From contig UCMS01000004.1 in assembly GCA_900473805.1 (NCBI GenBank), forward strand, positions 148,836 to 212,835: 64,000 nt of DNA, in the 5' to 3' direction. This document shows, piece after piece, positions 52,376 through 61,558 of this stretch. The translations under genes and the position numbers were made by a program. Every line of letters starts with the position of its first letter. Positions within the stretch are counted from its first letter, which is position 1. A model generated the notes under the pieces. That model did not search any database, had not been told where the DNA came from, and saw only the letters and a program-made list of their open reading frames with translations. Source of the DNA: Hyphomicrobiales bacterium. Lineage in GTDB: Bacteria; Pseudomonadota; Alphaproteobacteria; Rhizobiales; Rhizobiaceae.

Positions 52376-53407
52376 TCAATCCCAGCGCGGTTCGCTGATG
52401 CTTTGCAGCAGTTGCGGCTCGACCCCATCGATGCGGGCGATGACCGCTTTGGCCAATTCGCGGCCGGCCTGGCGGACGTCTTCCTGGGCAACGATGATTT
52501 CCGGGCGGATCCATCTGAGTATCGGTATGCCCTGCTTGGCGACAAGATCGACATCGCGGCCGACATGCAGCCCGGCCGCCTCGATGCCCGCATTGGCGGC
52601 AATCGCGCTGCTGCCTGACGACGAAATGATCCCGTCGGGCGCGTCCGGACCGCTCATCAGGTCCTGAACCCGGGCGCGGATCTGGTCGAGTGGCGAGTCG
52701 AGGTTGACATGCAGCGGGACTTCTTCGGCGCCGAAAGCCTTCAGGCCGCGCATGAATCCCGTGAACGTGTGCTCGTAATAGGTCAGCTTGCTCGGTGGCG
52801 GCAGAAGCGCCAGCCTTCGTCTGCCTTTCTTCACCAACCGCTCGACGGCGGTATAGGCGAAGGCCTCGTTGTCGAAGTCGTGATAGGGATGGGCGTCACG
52901 CATGTTGGTCCGCCCATGGGTGGCGAACGGCATGTTCTGCTCCATCAGCAATCGCACCCGTGCGTCCTCGGGCTCGGTGCGCGAGATAATCACGCCGTCC
53001 GCCGATCCCGTCTCCAGGATGTACCGAACCGGCAGCATCGGATCCTTGGTATGAGCATGGGGGGTGACCACGATATGGTAGGGTGTGCCGGAGAGCACTT
53101 CGGAAATGCCGACAACCATCTGGTTGGAGAAGCCGAGGATTTCCTCGTCGATGCCCAGCACGAGGGCAATGACATTGGTCTTGCCGGTCCGCAGGCGCAC
53201 ACCCGCCCGGTTCGGCTGGTAGCCGAGTTGCCGGGCCACCATGCGCACGCGCTCTTTCGTCTCGGCGCCGATATCGGGTGCATCCTTGAGCGCGCGTGAC
53301 ACGGTCGTGATCCCGAGTCCGGTCATGAAGGCGATCGTCTTCAGTGTCGGTCGTTCTCGCGGCGTCGCTGCCCGGTCCATGAGGCCGCTGCCCTGCTGTT
53401 CTGTCAT
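52376..53407 (-). CDS. LacI-family transcriptional regulator
   Basis: 343 residues. The DNA-binding domain (about 15-75) has LKTIAFMTGLGITTVSRALKD and the hinge GYQPNRAGVRLRTGKT; the rest is a type-1 periplasmic-like sugar-binding fold (VIISRTEPED, FDNEAFAYTAVERLVKKGRRRLALL). It most likely represses the divergent ABC importer and mannoside operon, released by a sugar ligand. The ATG at 53407 follows GGCGGGGA; upstream codons to 53608 lie in the intergenic region. No permease or PTS-like domain is fused. Confidence 0.92.
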   Translation of the reverse strand: MTEQQGSGLMDRAATPRERPTLKTIAFMTGLGITTVSRALKDAPDIGAETKERVRMVARQLGYQPNRAGVRLRTGKTNVIALVLGIDEEILGFSNQMVVGISEVLSGTPYHIVVTPHAHTKDPMLPVRYILETGSADGVIISRTEPEDARVRLLMEQNMPFATHGRTNMRDAHPYHDFDNEAFAYTAVERLVKKGRRRLALLPPPSKLTYYEHTFTGFMRGLKAFGAEEVPLHVNLDSPLDQIRARVQDLMSGPDAPDGIISSSGSSAIAANAGIEAAGLHVGRDVDLVAKQGIPILRWIRPEIIVAQEDVRQAGRELAKAVIARIDGVEPQLLQSISEPRWD

Positions 53408-53855
53408 CGTGTCCCCGCCTTCAGCATAAGCCACGCTTATAATTGGCTTTTCTCCGACTGCAAACCCGCCGTCCCGGACCTCCTCCCGATCGAGCGGAGA
53501 AAAAATCTGAAACGATACAGTCGATTTGTCGAGCGTTTTCTTATGTTGCGCTGCGAAGGGTTGCAACCTGAGGTGTTTTCGAATTCGTATCCAGAGGGCT
53601 TCGTTCATGCTTGGTCACGTTCTGCTGTGTTGCAGCAATATTTTCTGATTGTTGTCCTAAATAGCGGCGTGGAAACGAGATTATATCGGTTGCGGCGCAA
53701 CATTATTTTGTCTCGTCGGGTAACTTGGTTACGAGGGAATAGGACGTATCAACGCGGATCACACGGCCGGAAAATTTTTTATCCGTTGCATGGTTGCGCT
53801 CGAAAAATCTTTGACATAAGTTTTTCCGGCAACGTTTCAGTGAGGGAGGAGACTC
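53408..53855. promoter_or_regulatory. Regulatory region of the glycoside operon with TTGC/GCAA palindromes
   Basis: This 448-base gap, AT-richer than its surroundings, separates the LacI gene from the importer. I see no convincing gene in it. It holds several related palindromes: GGTTGCAACC (53559-53568), TTGCAGCAA (53630-53638) and GTTGCGGCGCAAC (53689-53701), plus two direct GTTGC elements (53785-53790, 53793-53798). They are candidate operators for the LacI protein. GGGAGGAG just before 53856 is the importer ribosome site. Confidence 0.5.
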
Positions 53856-55091
53856 ATGAATTACCGTAGCTTTGCGGCCGCTTTGGCCGCTACCGTCGTC
53901 ATGCCGTTTGCAGCGGCTCAGGCAACCGATCTTGAAGTCACGCATTGGTGGACGTCCGGCGGCGAAGCCGCAGCCGTCGCCGAGCTTGCAAAGGCTTTCG
54001 ATGCCACCGGCAACAAGTGGGTCGACGGTGCTATTGCCGGTTCCGGCGGCACCGCGCGTCCGATCATGATCAGCCGCATCACCGGCGGCGACCCGATGGG
54101 CGCCACCCAGTTCAACCATGGCCGTCAGGCGGAGGAGCTGGTCGAAGCTGGTCTGATGAAGGATCTGACGGCTGTCGCCGAAAAGGAAAAGTGGAAAGAG
54201 ATCGTCAAGCCGGCCAGCCTGCTCGACAGCTGCACGATCGACGGCAAGATCTATTGTGCGCCTGTTAACATCCATTCCTGGCAGTGGCTGTGGTTGTCCA
54301 ACCCGGCCTTCGAGAAGGCCGGCGTTCCCGTGCCGAAGAACTGGGACGAGTTCGTCGCAGCCGCTCCTGCACTCGAAAAGGCCGGCATCATTCCGCTCGC
54401 CGTCGGTGGCCAGCCTTGGCAGTCTGCCGGTGCCTTCGACGTGCTGATGGTCGCCATCGCAGGCAAGGACACCTTCTACAAGGTGTTCAAGGACAAGGAT
54501 GCGGAAGCAGCCGCAGGCCCGGAGATCGCAAAGGTCTTCAAGGCTGCGGACGATGCCCGCAAGATGTCCAAGGGCTCCAATGTGCAGGACTGGAACCAGG
54601 CAACCAACCTCGTGATCACCGGCAAGGCCGCCGGTCAGATCATGGGTGACTGGGCACAGGGTGAATTCGCGCTCGCTGGCCAGACCGCCGGCAAGGATTA
54701 CACCTGCCTTCCGGGTCTCGGCGTGAACGAGATCATCTCGACCGGTGGTGATGCCTTCTACTTTCCGGTCCTGAAGGACGAGGCGAAGTCGGCGGCTCAG
54801 GACGTTCTTGCTGCCACGCTGCTGGCGCCGGCCACGCAGGTCGCCTTCAACCTGAAGAAGGGTTCGCTTCCGGTGCGCGGCGACGTGGATCTGGCCGCTG
54901 CCAACGACTGCATGAAGAAGGGTCTCGACATCCTCGCCAAGGGGAACGTGATCGAGGGGACCGACCAGCTGCTTTCTGCCGACAGCCAGAAGCAGAAGGA
55001 AGACCTGTTCTCCGAATTCTTCGCCAACACGTCCATGACCGTCGAAGATGCGCAGAAGCGCTTCGTCGATATCATTGCGTCCGCCGACTGA
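53856..55091 (+). CDS. Sugar ABC transporter periplasmic binding protein
   Basis: 411 residues, extracellular solute-binding protein family 1. A signal peptide (about 1-23, cleaving after AAAQA) precedes DLEVTHWWTSGGEAAAV, the opening of glucose/mannose-type (GtsA-like) binding proteins. No lipobox Cys, so it is soluble in the periplasm. Two Cys in LLDSCTIDGKIYCAP could form a disulfide. GAGGGAGGAG precedes the ATG. First gene of the operon; the ligand is probably a mannoside or related sugar given the GH2 enzyme downstream. Confidence 0.92.
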   Translation: MNYRSFAAALAATVVMPFAAAQATDLEVTHWWTSGGEAAAVAELAKAFDATGNKWVDGAIAGSGGTARPIMISRITGGDPMGATQFNHGRQAEELVEAGLMKDLTAVAEKEKWKEIVKPASLLDSCTIDGKIYCAPVNIHSWQWLWLSNPAFEKAGVPVPKNWDEFVAAAPALEKAGIIPLAVGGQPWQSAGAFDVLMVAIAGKDTFYKVFKDKDAEAAAGPEIAKVFKAADDARKMSKGSNVQDWNQATNLVITGKAAGQIMGDWAQGEFALAGQTAGKDYTCLPGLGVNEIISTGGDAFYFPVLKDEAKSAAQDVLAATLLAPATQVAFNLKKGSLPVRGDVDLAAANDCMKKGLDILAKGNVIEGTDQLLSADSQKQKEDLFSEFFANTSMTVEDAQKRFVDIIASAD

Positions 55092-55103
55092 TTGCGGGTG
55101 ATG

Positions 55104-55133
55104 TGACCGGCCAGGGGCAACCCCGGCCGGTCA
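55104..55133 (+). other. Stable RNA hairpin after the binding-protein gene
   Basis: TGACCGGCC (55104-55112) pairs with GGCCGGTCA (55125-55133), and inside it GGGG pairs with CCCC, with one bulged A and a CAA loop. There is no good T tract. It probably protects or partially terminates the upstream message, giving more binding protein than membrane components; this is inference from similar operons. Confidence 0.6.
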
Positions 55134-55253
55134 TTGGCCATTTTCGACCGGGTAGGGCATCACGCCCGTCTGCCGGCTGTGCGGGATGCGTATGCGTGTC
55201 AGCGTGACGGCCTTGGTGCGACCGCCCGTGTCCAGGACGAGGAGGACTGACCC

Positions 55254-56156
55254 ATGGCGACGCCCGCTCATGCCGGTCGACCGAGCAAACTGTTTCGCAA
55301 TCTCAACGCCAAGATCGCCTCCATACCGATGGTGCTGACCGCCCTGGTCATTTTCCTCGGGGGTACCATCTGGACGATCGTTTATTCCTTCACCAATTCG
55401 AAGCTCCTGCCGCGGCTGAAATTCGTCGGCTTCGATCAATATGATCGCCTGTGGGATGCGCCGCGTTGGGTCATGTCGATCCAGAATCTTGCGATCTACG
55501 GCATCCTGTCTCTGATCTTCAGCCTGGTGATCGGTTTTGTGCTCGCGGCGCTGATGGACCAGAAGATCCGCTTCGAGAACGCCTTCCGGACCATCTTCCT
55601 CTATCCCTTTGCACTGTCCTTCATCGTCACCGGTCTTGTCTGGCAATGGATCCTGAACCCGGATTTCGGGGTGCAGTCCATCGTCCGATCCCTTGGCTGG
55701 GAGACCTTCACCTTCAACCCGCTCTATAACTCCGACATCGTCATCTACGGGATCCTGATCGCCGGCCTCTGGCAGGGCACGGGCCTCGTGATGTGTCTGC
55801 TGCTTGCGGGCTTGCGCGGCATCGACGAGGACATCTGGAAGGCGGCGCGCGTCGACGGCATCCCGATGTGGAAGACCTATCTCTTCATCATCATCCCGAT
55901 GATGCGCCCGGTCTTCATCACCACGCTCGTCATCATCACTTCCGGCATCGTGCGCCTCTACGACCTCGTCGTCGCTCAGACCAGCGGCGGCCCCGGCATC
56001 GCCTCGGAAGTGCCGGCAAAATACGTCTACGACTACATGTTCCAGGCTCAGAACCTCGGCCAGGGCTTCGCCGCCTCCACGATGATGCTGCTAACGGTTG
56101 CGATCGTCATCATCCCCTGGGCCTATCTCGAATTCGGAGGAAAGAAGCGTGGCTAA
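55254..56156 (+). CDS. Sugar ABC transporter permease (MalF type)
   Basis: 300 residues, six predicted transmembrane helices, binding-protein-dependent permease family. The EAA loop that contacts the ATPase is DEDIWKAARVDGIPMWKTYLFIIIPMMRP. The ATG at 55254 follows GAGGAGGA. Its end overlaps the next permease by eight bases, so the two are translated together and form the channel heterodimer. Confidence 0.93.
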   Translation: MATPAHAGRPSKLFRNLNAKIASIPMVLTALVIFLGGTIWTIVYSFTNSKLLPRLKFVGFDQYDRLWDAPRWVMSIQNLAIYGILSLIFSLVIGFVLAALMDQKIRFENAFRTIFLYPFALSFIVTGLVWQWILNPDFGVQSIVRSLGWETFTFNPLYNSDIVIYGILIAGLWQGTGLVMCLLLAGLRGIDEDIWKAARVDGIPMWKTYLFIIIPMMRPVFITTLVIITSGIVRLYDLVVAQTSGGPGIASEVPAKYVYDYMFQAQNLGQGFAASTMMLLTVAIVIIPWAYLEFGGKKRG

Positions 56157-57093
56157 TCCCGGTTCTCTCAATACCGCTGCGGCCGGTTTCGACGCCGTTT
56201 CCGATCGCGTCGGTTCCGGCCCGCGTGGCGCCAAGCCGAAGCGGGCGTTTTCGCCGCGCAACATCATGCTCTATGGGTCGCTGATCTTCTTTGCGATCTA
56301 TTATCTGGTGCCGCTCTACGTGATGATCGTCACGTCGCTCAAGGGCATGCCGGAGATCCGTCTCGGCAACATCTTCTCGCCGCCGGTCGAAATCACCTTC
56401 GAGCCTTGGGTGAAAGCCTGGGCCACCGCCTGCACCGGTCTCAATTGCGATGGTCTGTCGCGTGGCTTCTGGAATTCGGTCCGGATCACGGTGCCGTCGA
56501 CGCTGATCTCGATCCTGATCGCCTCGGTTAATGGCTATGCACTCGCCAACTGGCGCTTCAAGGGGGCGGAGCTGTTCTTCACCATCCTGATCATTGGTGC
56601 CTTCATCCCCTATCAGGTCATGATCTATCCGATCGTCATCGTGCTGCGCGAACTCGGCATCTACGGCACGCTGACCGGTCTCGTCATCGTGCACACCATC
56701 TTCGGCATGCCGATCCTGACGCTGCTCTTCCGCAACTATTTCACCTCGCTGCCGGAAGAGCTGTTCAAGGCGGCGCGCATCGACGGGGCAGGGTTCTGGC
56801 AGATCTATCTCCGCATCATGCTGCCGATGTCGCTGCCGATCTTCGTGGTCGCCATGATCCTGCAGATCACCGGCATCTGGAACGACTTCCTGTTCGGCGT
56901 CGTGTTCACGAGGCCCGAATACTATCCGATGACGGTGCAGCTCAACAACATCGTCAATTCAGTCCAGGGCGTGAAGGAATACAACGTCAACATGGCCGCA
57001 ACACTTCTGACCGGCGCCGTGCCGCTCATCGTCTACTTCATTTCCGGACGCCTCTTCGTCCGGGGCATCGCCGCCGGCGCAGTCAAGGGTTAA
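56149..57093 (+). CDS. Sugar ABC transporter permease (MalG type)
   Basis: 314 residues, six transmembrane helices after a ~40-residue cytoplasmic lead. The EAA loop reads EELFKAARIDGAGFWQIYLRIMLPMS. I use the GTG at 56149 because CGGAGG sits eight bases upstream and it overlaps the previous stop; the frame further upstream is not needed. Partner of the MalF-type permease; the ATPase gene begins four bases after its stop. Confidence 0.93.
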   Translation: MANPGSLNTAAAGFDAVSDRVGSGPRGAKPKRAFSPRNIMLYGSLIFFAIYYLVPLYVMIVTSLKGMPEIRLGNIFSPPVEITFEPWVKAWATACTGLNCDGLSRGFWNSVRITVPSTLISILIASVNGYALANWRFKGAELFFTILIIGAFIPYQVMIYPIVIVLRELGIYGTLTGLVIVHTIFGMPILTLLFRNYFTSLPEELFKAARIDGAGFWQIYLRIMLPMSLPIFVVAMILQITGIWNDFLFGVVFTRPEYYPMTVQLNNIVNSVQGVKEYNVNMAATLLTGAVPLIVYFISGRLFVRGIAAGAVKG

Positions 57094-57097
57094 GCTC

Positions 57098-58186
57098 ATG
57101 TCGCACAGTGTATCGATCAAGGACCTCTCGTTGAGCTTCGGCGCCGTCAAGGTGCTGGAAAACCTCAATCTCGACATCGCCGAAGGGGAGTTCCTCGTCC
57201 TGCTCGGCTCGTCGGGCTGCGGCAAGTCCACGCTTTTGAACTGCATCGCCGGTCTCTTGGAGCCGACCGACGGGCAGATCTTCATCAAGGGTCGTAACGT
57301 CACCTGGGAAGAGCCGAAGGACCGCGGCATCGGCATGGTGTTCCAGTCCTATGCGCTCTACCCGCAGATGACGGTGAAGAAGAACCTCTCCTTCGGCCTG
57401 CAGGTCGCCAAGATGGCTAAGGACGAGATCGAAAGACGCGTGCAGCGCGCTGCCGACATCCTGCAGATCGGGCCGCTGCTCGATCGCAAGCCTTCGGCAC
57501 TGTCCGGTGGTCAGCGTCAGCGCGTGGCAATCGGCCGTGCACTGGTGCGTGATGTCGACGTGTTCCTCTTCGATGAGCCGCTTTCTAACCTCGACGCCAA
57601 ACTTCGCTCGGAATTGCGCGTCGAGATCAAGCGCCTGCATCACAATCTGAAGAACACGATGATCTACGTCACCCATGACCAGATCGAGGCTTTGACGCTC
57701 GCCGACCGCATCGCGATCATGAAGAGCGGTGTCATCCAGCAGCTCGCCGATCCCGGCACGATCTACAATCGGCCGAAAAACCTCTTCGTCGCGGGCTTCA
57801 TCGGTTCGCCGTCGATGAACTTCCTGCATGGCGAACTCATCAACGAGGGCGGCCAGATCTATTTCCGCACCCATGATGTGCTGTTTGCGATGAATGGCTA
57901 CGAGTCACAGGAGCCGCTCAGCGGCGGTCGCAAGGTCATCCTCGGCGTCCGCCCCGAGCATATCAAGGTCGACGAGGAAAATGGCATCGGCGAATTGCAC
58001 GAGGCAACGGTCGACATTGAGGAGCCGATGGGTGCCGACAACCTGCTCTGGCTTAACCATGCCGGCCACACGCTGTCGGTCCGGATCAGCGGCACACGCC
58101 GCTATGCTCCCGGTGCCAAGGTTCGCCTCGGTTTCGACATGAGCGTCGCGTCTCTGTTCGATGCCAAGACGGAAGAACGTATTTGA
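57098..58186 (+). CDS. Sugar ABC transporter ATP-binding protein (MalK/UgpC type)
   Basis: 362 residues. Walker A is GSSGCGKST, Q-loop VFQSYALYPQMTV, signature LSGGQRQRVAIGRALVRD, Walker B VFLFDEPLSNLDA, and the H-loop YVTHDQIEA. A C-terminal TOBE/OB domain (from about residue 235) is typical of CUT1 carbohydrate importers. It powers the two permeases upstream. A strong terminator-like hairpin lies 11 bases after its stop. Confidence 0.95.
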   Translation: MSHSVSIKDLSLSFGAVKVLENLNLDIAEGEFLVLLGSSGCGKSTLLNCIAGLLEPTDGQIFIKGRNVTWEEPKDRGIGMVFQSYALYPQMTVKKNLSFGLQVAKMAKDEIERRVQRAADILQIGPLLDRKPSALSGGQRQRVAIGRALVRDVDVFLFDEPLSNLDAKLRSELRVEIKRLHHNLKNTMIYVTHDQIEALTLADRIAIMKSGVIQQLADPGTIYNRPKNLFVAGFIGSPSMNFLHGELINEGGQIYFRTHDVLFAMNGYESQEPLSGGRKVILGVRPEHIKVDEENGIGELHEATVDIEEPMGADNLLWLNHAGHTLSVRISGTRRYAPGAKVRLGFDMSVASLFDAKTEERI

Positions 58187-58196
58187 CGGACTCCCC

Positions 58197-58225
58197 ACGT
58201 CCCGGCTTGGCCGGGGCGTCTTTTT
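58197..58225 (+). terminator. Intrinsic terminator between the importer and the mannosidase
   Basis: ACGTCCCGGC (58197-58206) pairs over ten bases (one G-U) with GCCGGGGCGT (58210-58219), three-base loop, followed by CTTTTTCTTCT. It is only about 21 bases before the mannosidase start, so it should either end most importer transcripts or act as an attenuator. Confidence 0.82.
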
Positions 58226-58245
58226 CTTCTGCAAGGACTGGTAGC

Positions 58246-60705
58246 ATGAGCGAGACGGCAAGCGGCAGCGTCATCGACCTTCACGGAATGTGGGATATTT
58301 CCTCAGGCGAGGGGGATCATCAGGCCATGATGGCCGTGCCCGGCGATGTGCATTCCGCTCTTCATGCCGCCGGCGTTATTCCGGACCCCTATTTCGGCCG
58401 CAACGAGGAAGTCGTCCAATGGGTCGCCGAGCGCGACTGGTCGCTGTCGCGGCGCTTCGTCCTGCCGGATGTGTCTGGCTCGTGGTATCTCGACATCGAC
58501 TATCTCGACACGGTCGCCGTCGTCTTCATCAACGACGTGCCGGTGCTCTCCGCCGACAATTGCTTCCGGCGCTATCGTCCCGATGTCAGCCATGCGCTGC
58601 AGCCGGGTGAAAACACGGTGCGCATCCACTTCCATTCCAACATCACGGCGGGTGCCGAGCGGCAGGCGCGGCAGCCCTTCTATATTCCCTACTCGACCGG
58701 CAATTGCCCGATCCCGAACGGCAACATGCTCCGTAAGCCGCAATGCCATTTCGGCTGGGACTGGAATATCGCGATCGCCCCCTTCGGCGTCTATGGCACC
58801 CTGTCGCTGAAGAAGCTCGACCCCGCGCGCATCGAACACGTCGAGACCGAACAGGTACATCACGCAGATGGTCGCGTCGATCTCAAGGTGACGACGACCC
58901 TTTACGCCTCCGAGCCCGCTGTCGTGCCCCTGCATTTTGCGCTGAACGGCGACCGGGTGCGCCTCGACGTCGGTATTTCCGCCGGCGAGACGAAGATAGT
59001 GCATGTCTTCGAAATCGAGCATCCGCGCCTCTGGTGGCCGGCCGGCTCCGGCGAGCAGGCGCTTTATGCGCTGACCGTCGATCTCCCCACGGAAACCGTC
59101 ACGCGCCAGATCGGGTTGCGCACCATCGAACTGCTGACCGATCCGGACGAGGCCGGCAGCCGCTTTGCGCTCAAGGTCAACGGCCGCGAGATTTTCTGCC
59201 GCGGCGCCAACTGGATCCCCGCGGACGCGCTGTTCTCTCGCTCGTCGGAGGAGAAAACGACGGATCTCCTGAACTCCGCCGTTGCCGCCCATATGAACAT
59301 GATCCGCATCTGGGGCGGCGGCTTCTATGAGGCCGACTGGTTCTATGATCTCTGCGACCGGCTCGGCCTGATGGTCTGGCAGGACTTCATGTTTGCCTGC
59401 AATCTCTATCCATGCACGGATGACTTCCTCGACAATGTCGCCCACGAAGTCGAGTACCAGGTCAAGCGGCTCTCCAGCCACGCCTCCATCGTCATCTGGT
59501 GCGGTGACAATGAGCTCGTCGGTGCGCTTACCTGGTTCCCGGAATCCCGCGACAACCGCGACCGCTATCTGGTCGCCTATGATCGTCTGAACCGGGTGAT
59601 CGAGCAGGGCGTCAAGAAGACCTTTCCCCAGGGTATCTGGTGGCCGTCGAGCCCAGCCTCCGGTTATCTCGATTATGGCGACGCCTGGCATGCCGATGGC
59701 TCCGGCGACATGCATTACTGGTCGGTCTGGCACGAGAACAAGAGTTTCGATAATTACCGAACCGTCAAACCGCGCTTCTGCTCGGAATTCGGTTTCCAGT
59801 CCTATACGTCGCTGCCGGTCATTGAGAGCTTTGCCGACAAGGCCGACATGAACATCGCCTCGCCCGTCATCGAGCTGCATCAGAAAAATGCCGGCGGCAA
59901 TGAGCGGATCGCGGGCACGATGTTCCGCTATTTCCGCTTCCCAAAGGATTTCGCCAATTTCGTCTATCTGAGCCAGATCCAGCAGGGCCTCGCCATCAAG
60001 ACCGCGGTCGAATACTGGCGGTCGCTGAAGCCCCATTGCATGGGGACGATCTACTGGCAGCTCAACGACACCTGGCCGGTCGCCTCCTGGTCGAGCCTCG
60101 ATTACGGTGGCAGCTGGAAGGCCATGCATTACATGGTGCGCCGCTTCTTCCAGCCGGTGGCCGTCGCGGCCATTCCGTCCGAGGACGACACGACGATCGC
60201 GCTCTCCATGGTCAACGACACGCTCGATACCGTGACGATCGACGCCAACCTTTTCGTGCTGACGTTATCGGGCGATCGCATCCCGCTAAAAAGCGTGCAG
60301 GGCGATTGCGGCCCGGATGCAGCGGAAACGCTGATCACGCTCGATGCCAGCGAAATCCCGGCCGACGGTCTGCTCGCCTGGAGCTTCATCGCCTCAAACG
60401 GCATGAGCGGGGAGGGGCATTTCCTCAATGGCACGTACAAGGCGCTCGACCTTGAGCCGTCACGGCTTGAAACGACTGTCACCCCGACCGCGGACGGTGG
60501 CTTTGAAATCGCCGTCACAGCGCATGGGCTTGCGCTCTTCGTCATGCTCGAAAGCGCGACTGCCGGTCGCTATTCCGACAACGCCTTCGACCTCGCGGGC
60601 GGCGAGAGCCGCCGCATCGTCTTCACGCCCGAGACCGCTCTGCCCGCCGGCACCGTACCCAATTTCCGGATCTACGATCTCTACACCTGCCAGTCGGCGG
60701 ACTGA
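58246..60705 (+). CDS. GH2 beta-mannosidase-like glycoside hydrolase
   Basis: 819 residues, glycoside hydrolase family 2. The N-terminal sugar-binding jelly roll (about 1-180) is followed by the Ig-like domain and a TIM barrel with NGREIFCRGANWIPAD and IRIWGGGFYE. The acid/base is Glu423 (WCGDNEL) and the nucleophile Glu514 (FCSEFGF), about 90 residues apart as expected; the barrel resembles beta-mannosidases more than beta-galactosidases. No signal peptide, so it acts on sugars brought in by the importer. The ATG at 58246 starts MSETASGSVIDLHGMWD. Confidence 0.9.
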   Translation: MSETASGSVIDLHGMWDISSGEGDHQAMMAVPGDVHSALHAAGVIPDPYFGRNEEVVQWVAERDWSLSRRFVLPDVSGSWYLDIDYLDTVAVVFINDVPVLSADNCFRRYRPDVSHALQPGENTVRIHFHSNITAGAERQARQPFYIPYSTGNCPIPNGNMLRKPQCHFGWDWNIAIAPFGVYGTLSLKKLDPARIEHVETEQVHHADGRVDLKVTTTLYASEPAVVPLHFALNGDRVRLDVGISAGETKIVHVFEIEHPRLWWPAGSGEQALYALTVDLPTETVTRQIGLRTIELLTDPDEAGSRFALKVNGREIFCRGANWIPADALFSRSSEEKTTDLLNSAVAAHMNMIRIWGGGFYEADWFYDLCDRLGLMVWQDFMFACNLYPCTDDFLDNVAHEVEYQVKRLSSHASIVIWCGDNELVGALTWFPESRDNRDRYLVAYDRLNRVIEQGVKKTFPQGIWWPSSPASGYLDYGDAWHADGSGDMHYWSVWHENKSFDNYRTVKPRFCSEFGFQSYTSLPVIESFADKADMNIASPVIELHQKNAGGNERIAGTMFRYFRFPKDFANFVYLSQIQQGLAIKTAVEYWRSLKPHCMGTIYWQLNDTWPVASWSSLDYGGSWKAMHYMVRRFFQPVAVAAIPSEDDTTIALSMVNDTLDTVTIDANLFVLTLSGDRIPLKSVQGDCGPDAAETLITLDASEIPADGLLAWSFIASNGMSGEGHFLNGTYKALDLEPSRLETTVTPTADGGFEIAVTAHGLALFVMLESATAGRYSDNAFDLAGGESRRIVFTPETALPAGTVPNFRIYDLYTCQSAD

Positions 60706-60768
60706 CAGCCATCATATCCAAGGCCCTGGGCGCCCGATCCAGTGCCAAACGAGGAGGAGACTACCCCC

Positions 60769-61530
60769 ATGACCACGCTCGGCTTCCAGCTTTACAGCGC
60801 CCGCAATTTCCAGCCCTTCAGCGGCATCTATCCGAAGCTCCAGGCTGCCGGCTACGGTGAAGTCGAGGGTTATGGCGCTCTCTATGCGTCGCTCGCCGAC
60901 GGTGAGCTTGATGCCTTCCGCAAGGAGCTCGACCAGAACCACCTCACCATGCCGACCGCGCATTTCGGTCTCGACATGATCGAGAACGATCCGGCCCGCG
61001 TCAGTAAGATCGCCAAGACGCTCGGCATCGAGGCGGTTTACTGCCCCTATCTGATGCCAGATCAGCGCCCGACGGATGCGAGCGGCTGGTTTGCCTTCGG
61101 CCAGCGCCTGCAGGCCGCCGGCAAGCCGCTGCGTGATGCCGGTCTCGTCTTCGGCTGGCACAATCACGACTTCGAATTTGCGACCCTGCCTGACGGATCG
61201 ACCCCGCAGGAACAGATCTTTGCCGGCGGCCCGGAACTCGACTGGGAAGCCGATATCGCCTGGGTCATCCGCGGCAAGGCGGATCCCTTCGCCTGGATCG
61301 AAAGCTATGGCAAGCGCATCAGCGCCGTCCACGTGAAGGACATCGCGCCGGCTGGCGAAAACGCGGATGAAGACGGCTGGGCCGATGTCGGCCATGGCAC
61401 CGTCGACTGGAAGGGCCTGGTTGCGGCGCTGAAGAGCACCCGCGTCAAGCATTTCGTGGTCGAGCACGACAATCCGAAGGATATCGACCGGCTAATCACC
61501 CGCTCGATCGCCTCCTTCAACACCTATTGA
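60769..61530 (+). CDS. TIM-barrel sugar isomerase/epimerase
   Basis: 253 residues of the AP endonuclease 2-like (sugar phosphate isomerase/epimerase, COG1082) family. It opens TLGFQLYSARNF; metal-ligand motifs are GWHNHDFEF, the ELDWEADIAW strand, HVKDIAP and a final VVEHDNPKD. Members include 3-keto-sugar epimerases or lyases as well as sugar isomerases; the substrate cannot be read here. GAGGAGGAGA precedes the ATG at 60769. It lies between the mannosidase and the dehydrogenase. Confidence 0.87.
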   Translation: MTTLGFQLYSARNFQPFSGIYPKLQAAGYGEVEGYGALYASLADGELDAFRKELDQNHLTMPTAHFGLDMIENDPARVSKIAKTLGIEAVYCPYLMPDQRPTDASGWFAFGQRLQAAGKPLRDAGLVFGWHNHDFEFATLPDGSTPQEQIFAGGPELDWEADIAWVIRGKADPFAWIESYGKRISAVHVKDIAPAGENADEDGWADVGHGTVDWKGLVAALKSTRVKHFVVEHDNPKDIDRLITRSIASFNTY

Positions 61531-61558
61531 ACTCATCGCAGCAAGCAGGACATTTCCC

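Noticed and set aside
53811..53839. TTGACA as a -35 element for the importer
   Set aside because: A -10 at correct spacing would be near 53834 and put the transcript start on top of the ribosome site; no good -10 is seen there.
53543..53869. A 108-codon frame in the LacI/importer intergenic region
   Set aside because: It crosses the candidate operators and the start of the binding-protein gene, has no RBS and no family similarity I can recognise.
58303..60129. A 608-codon open frame antisense to the mannosidase
   Set aside because: Long antisense frames are expected at this GC content; no motif or ribosome site supports it, and the sense gene has both catalytic Glu residues.
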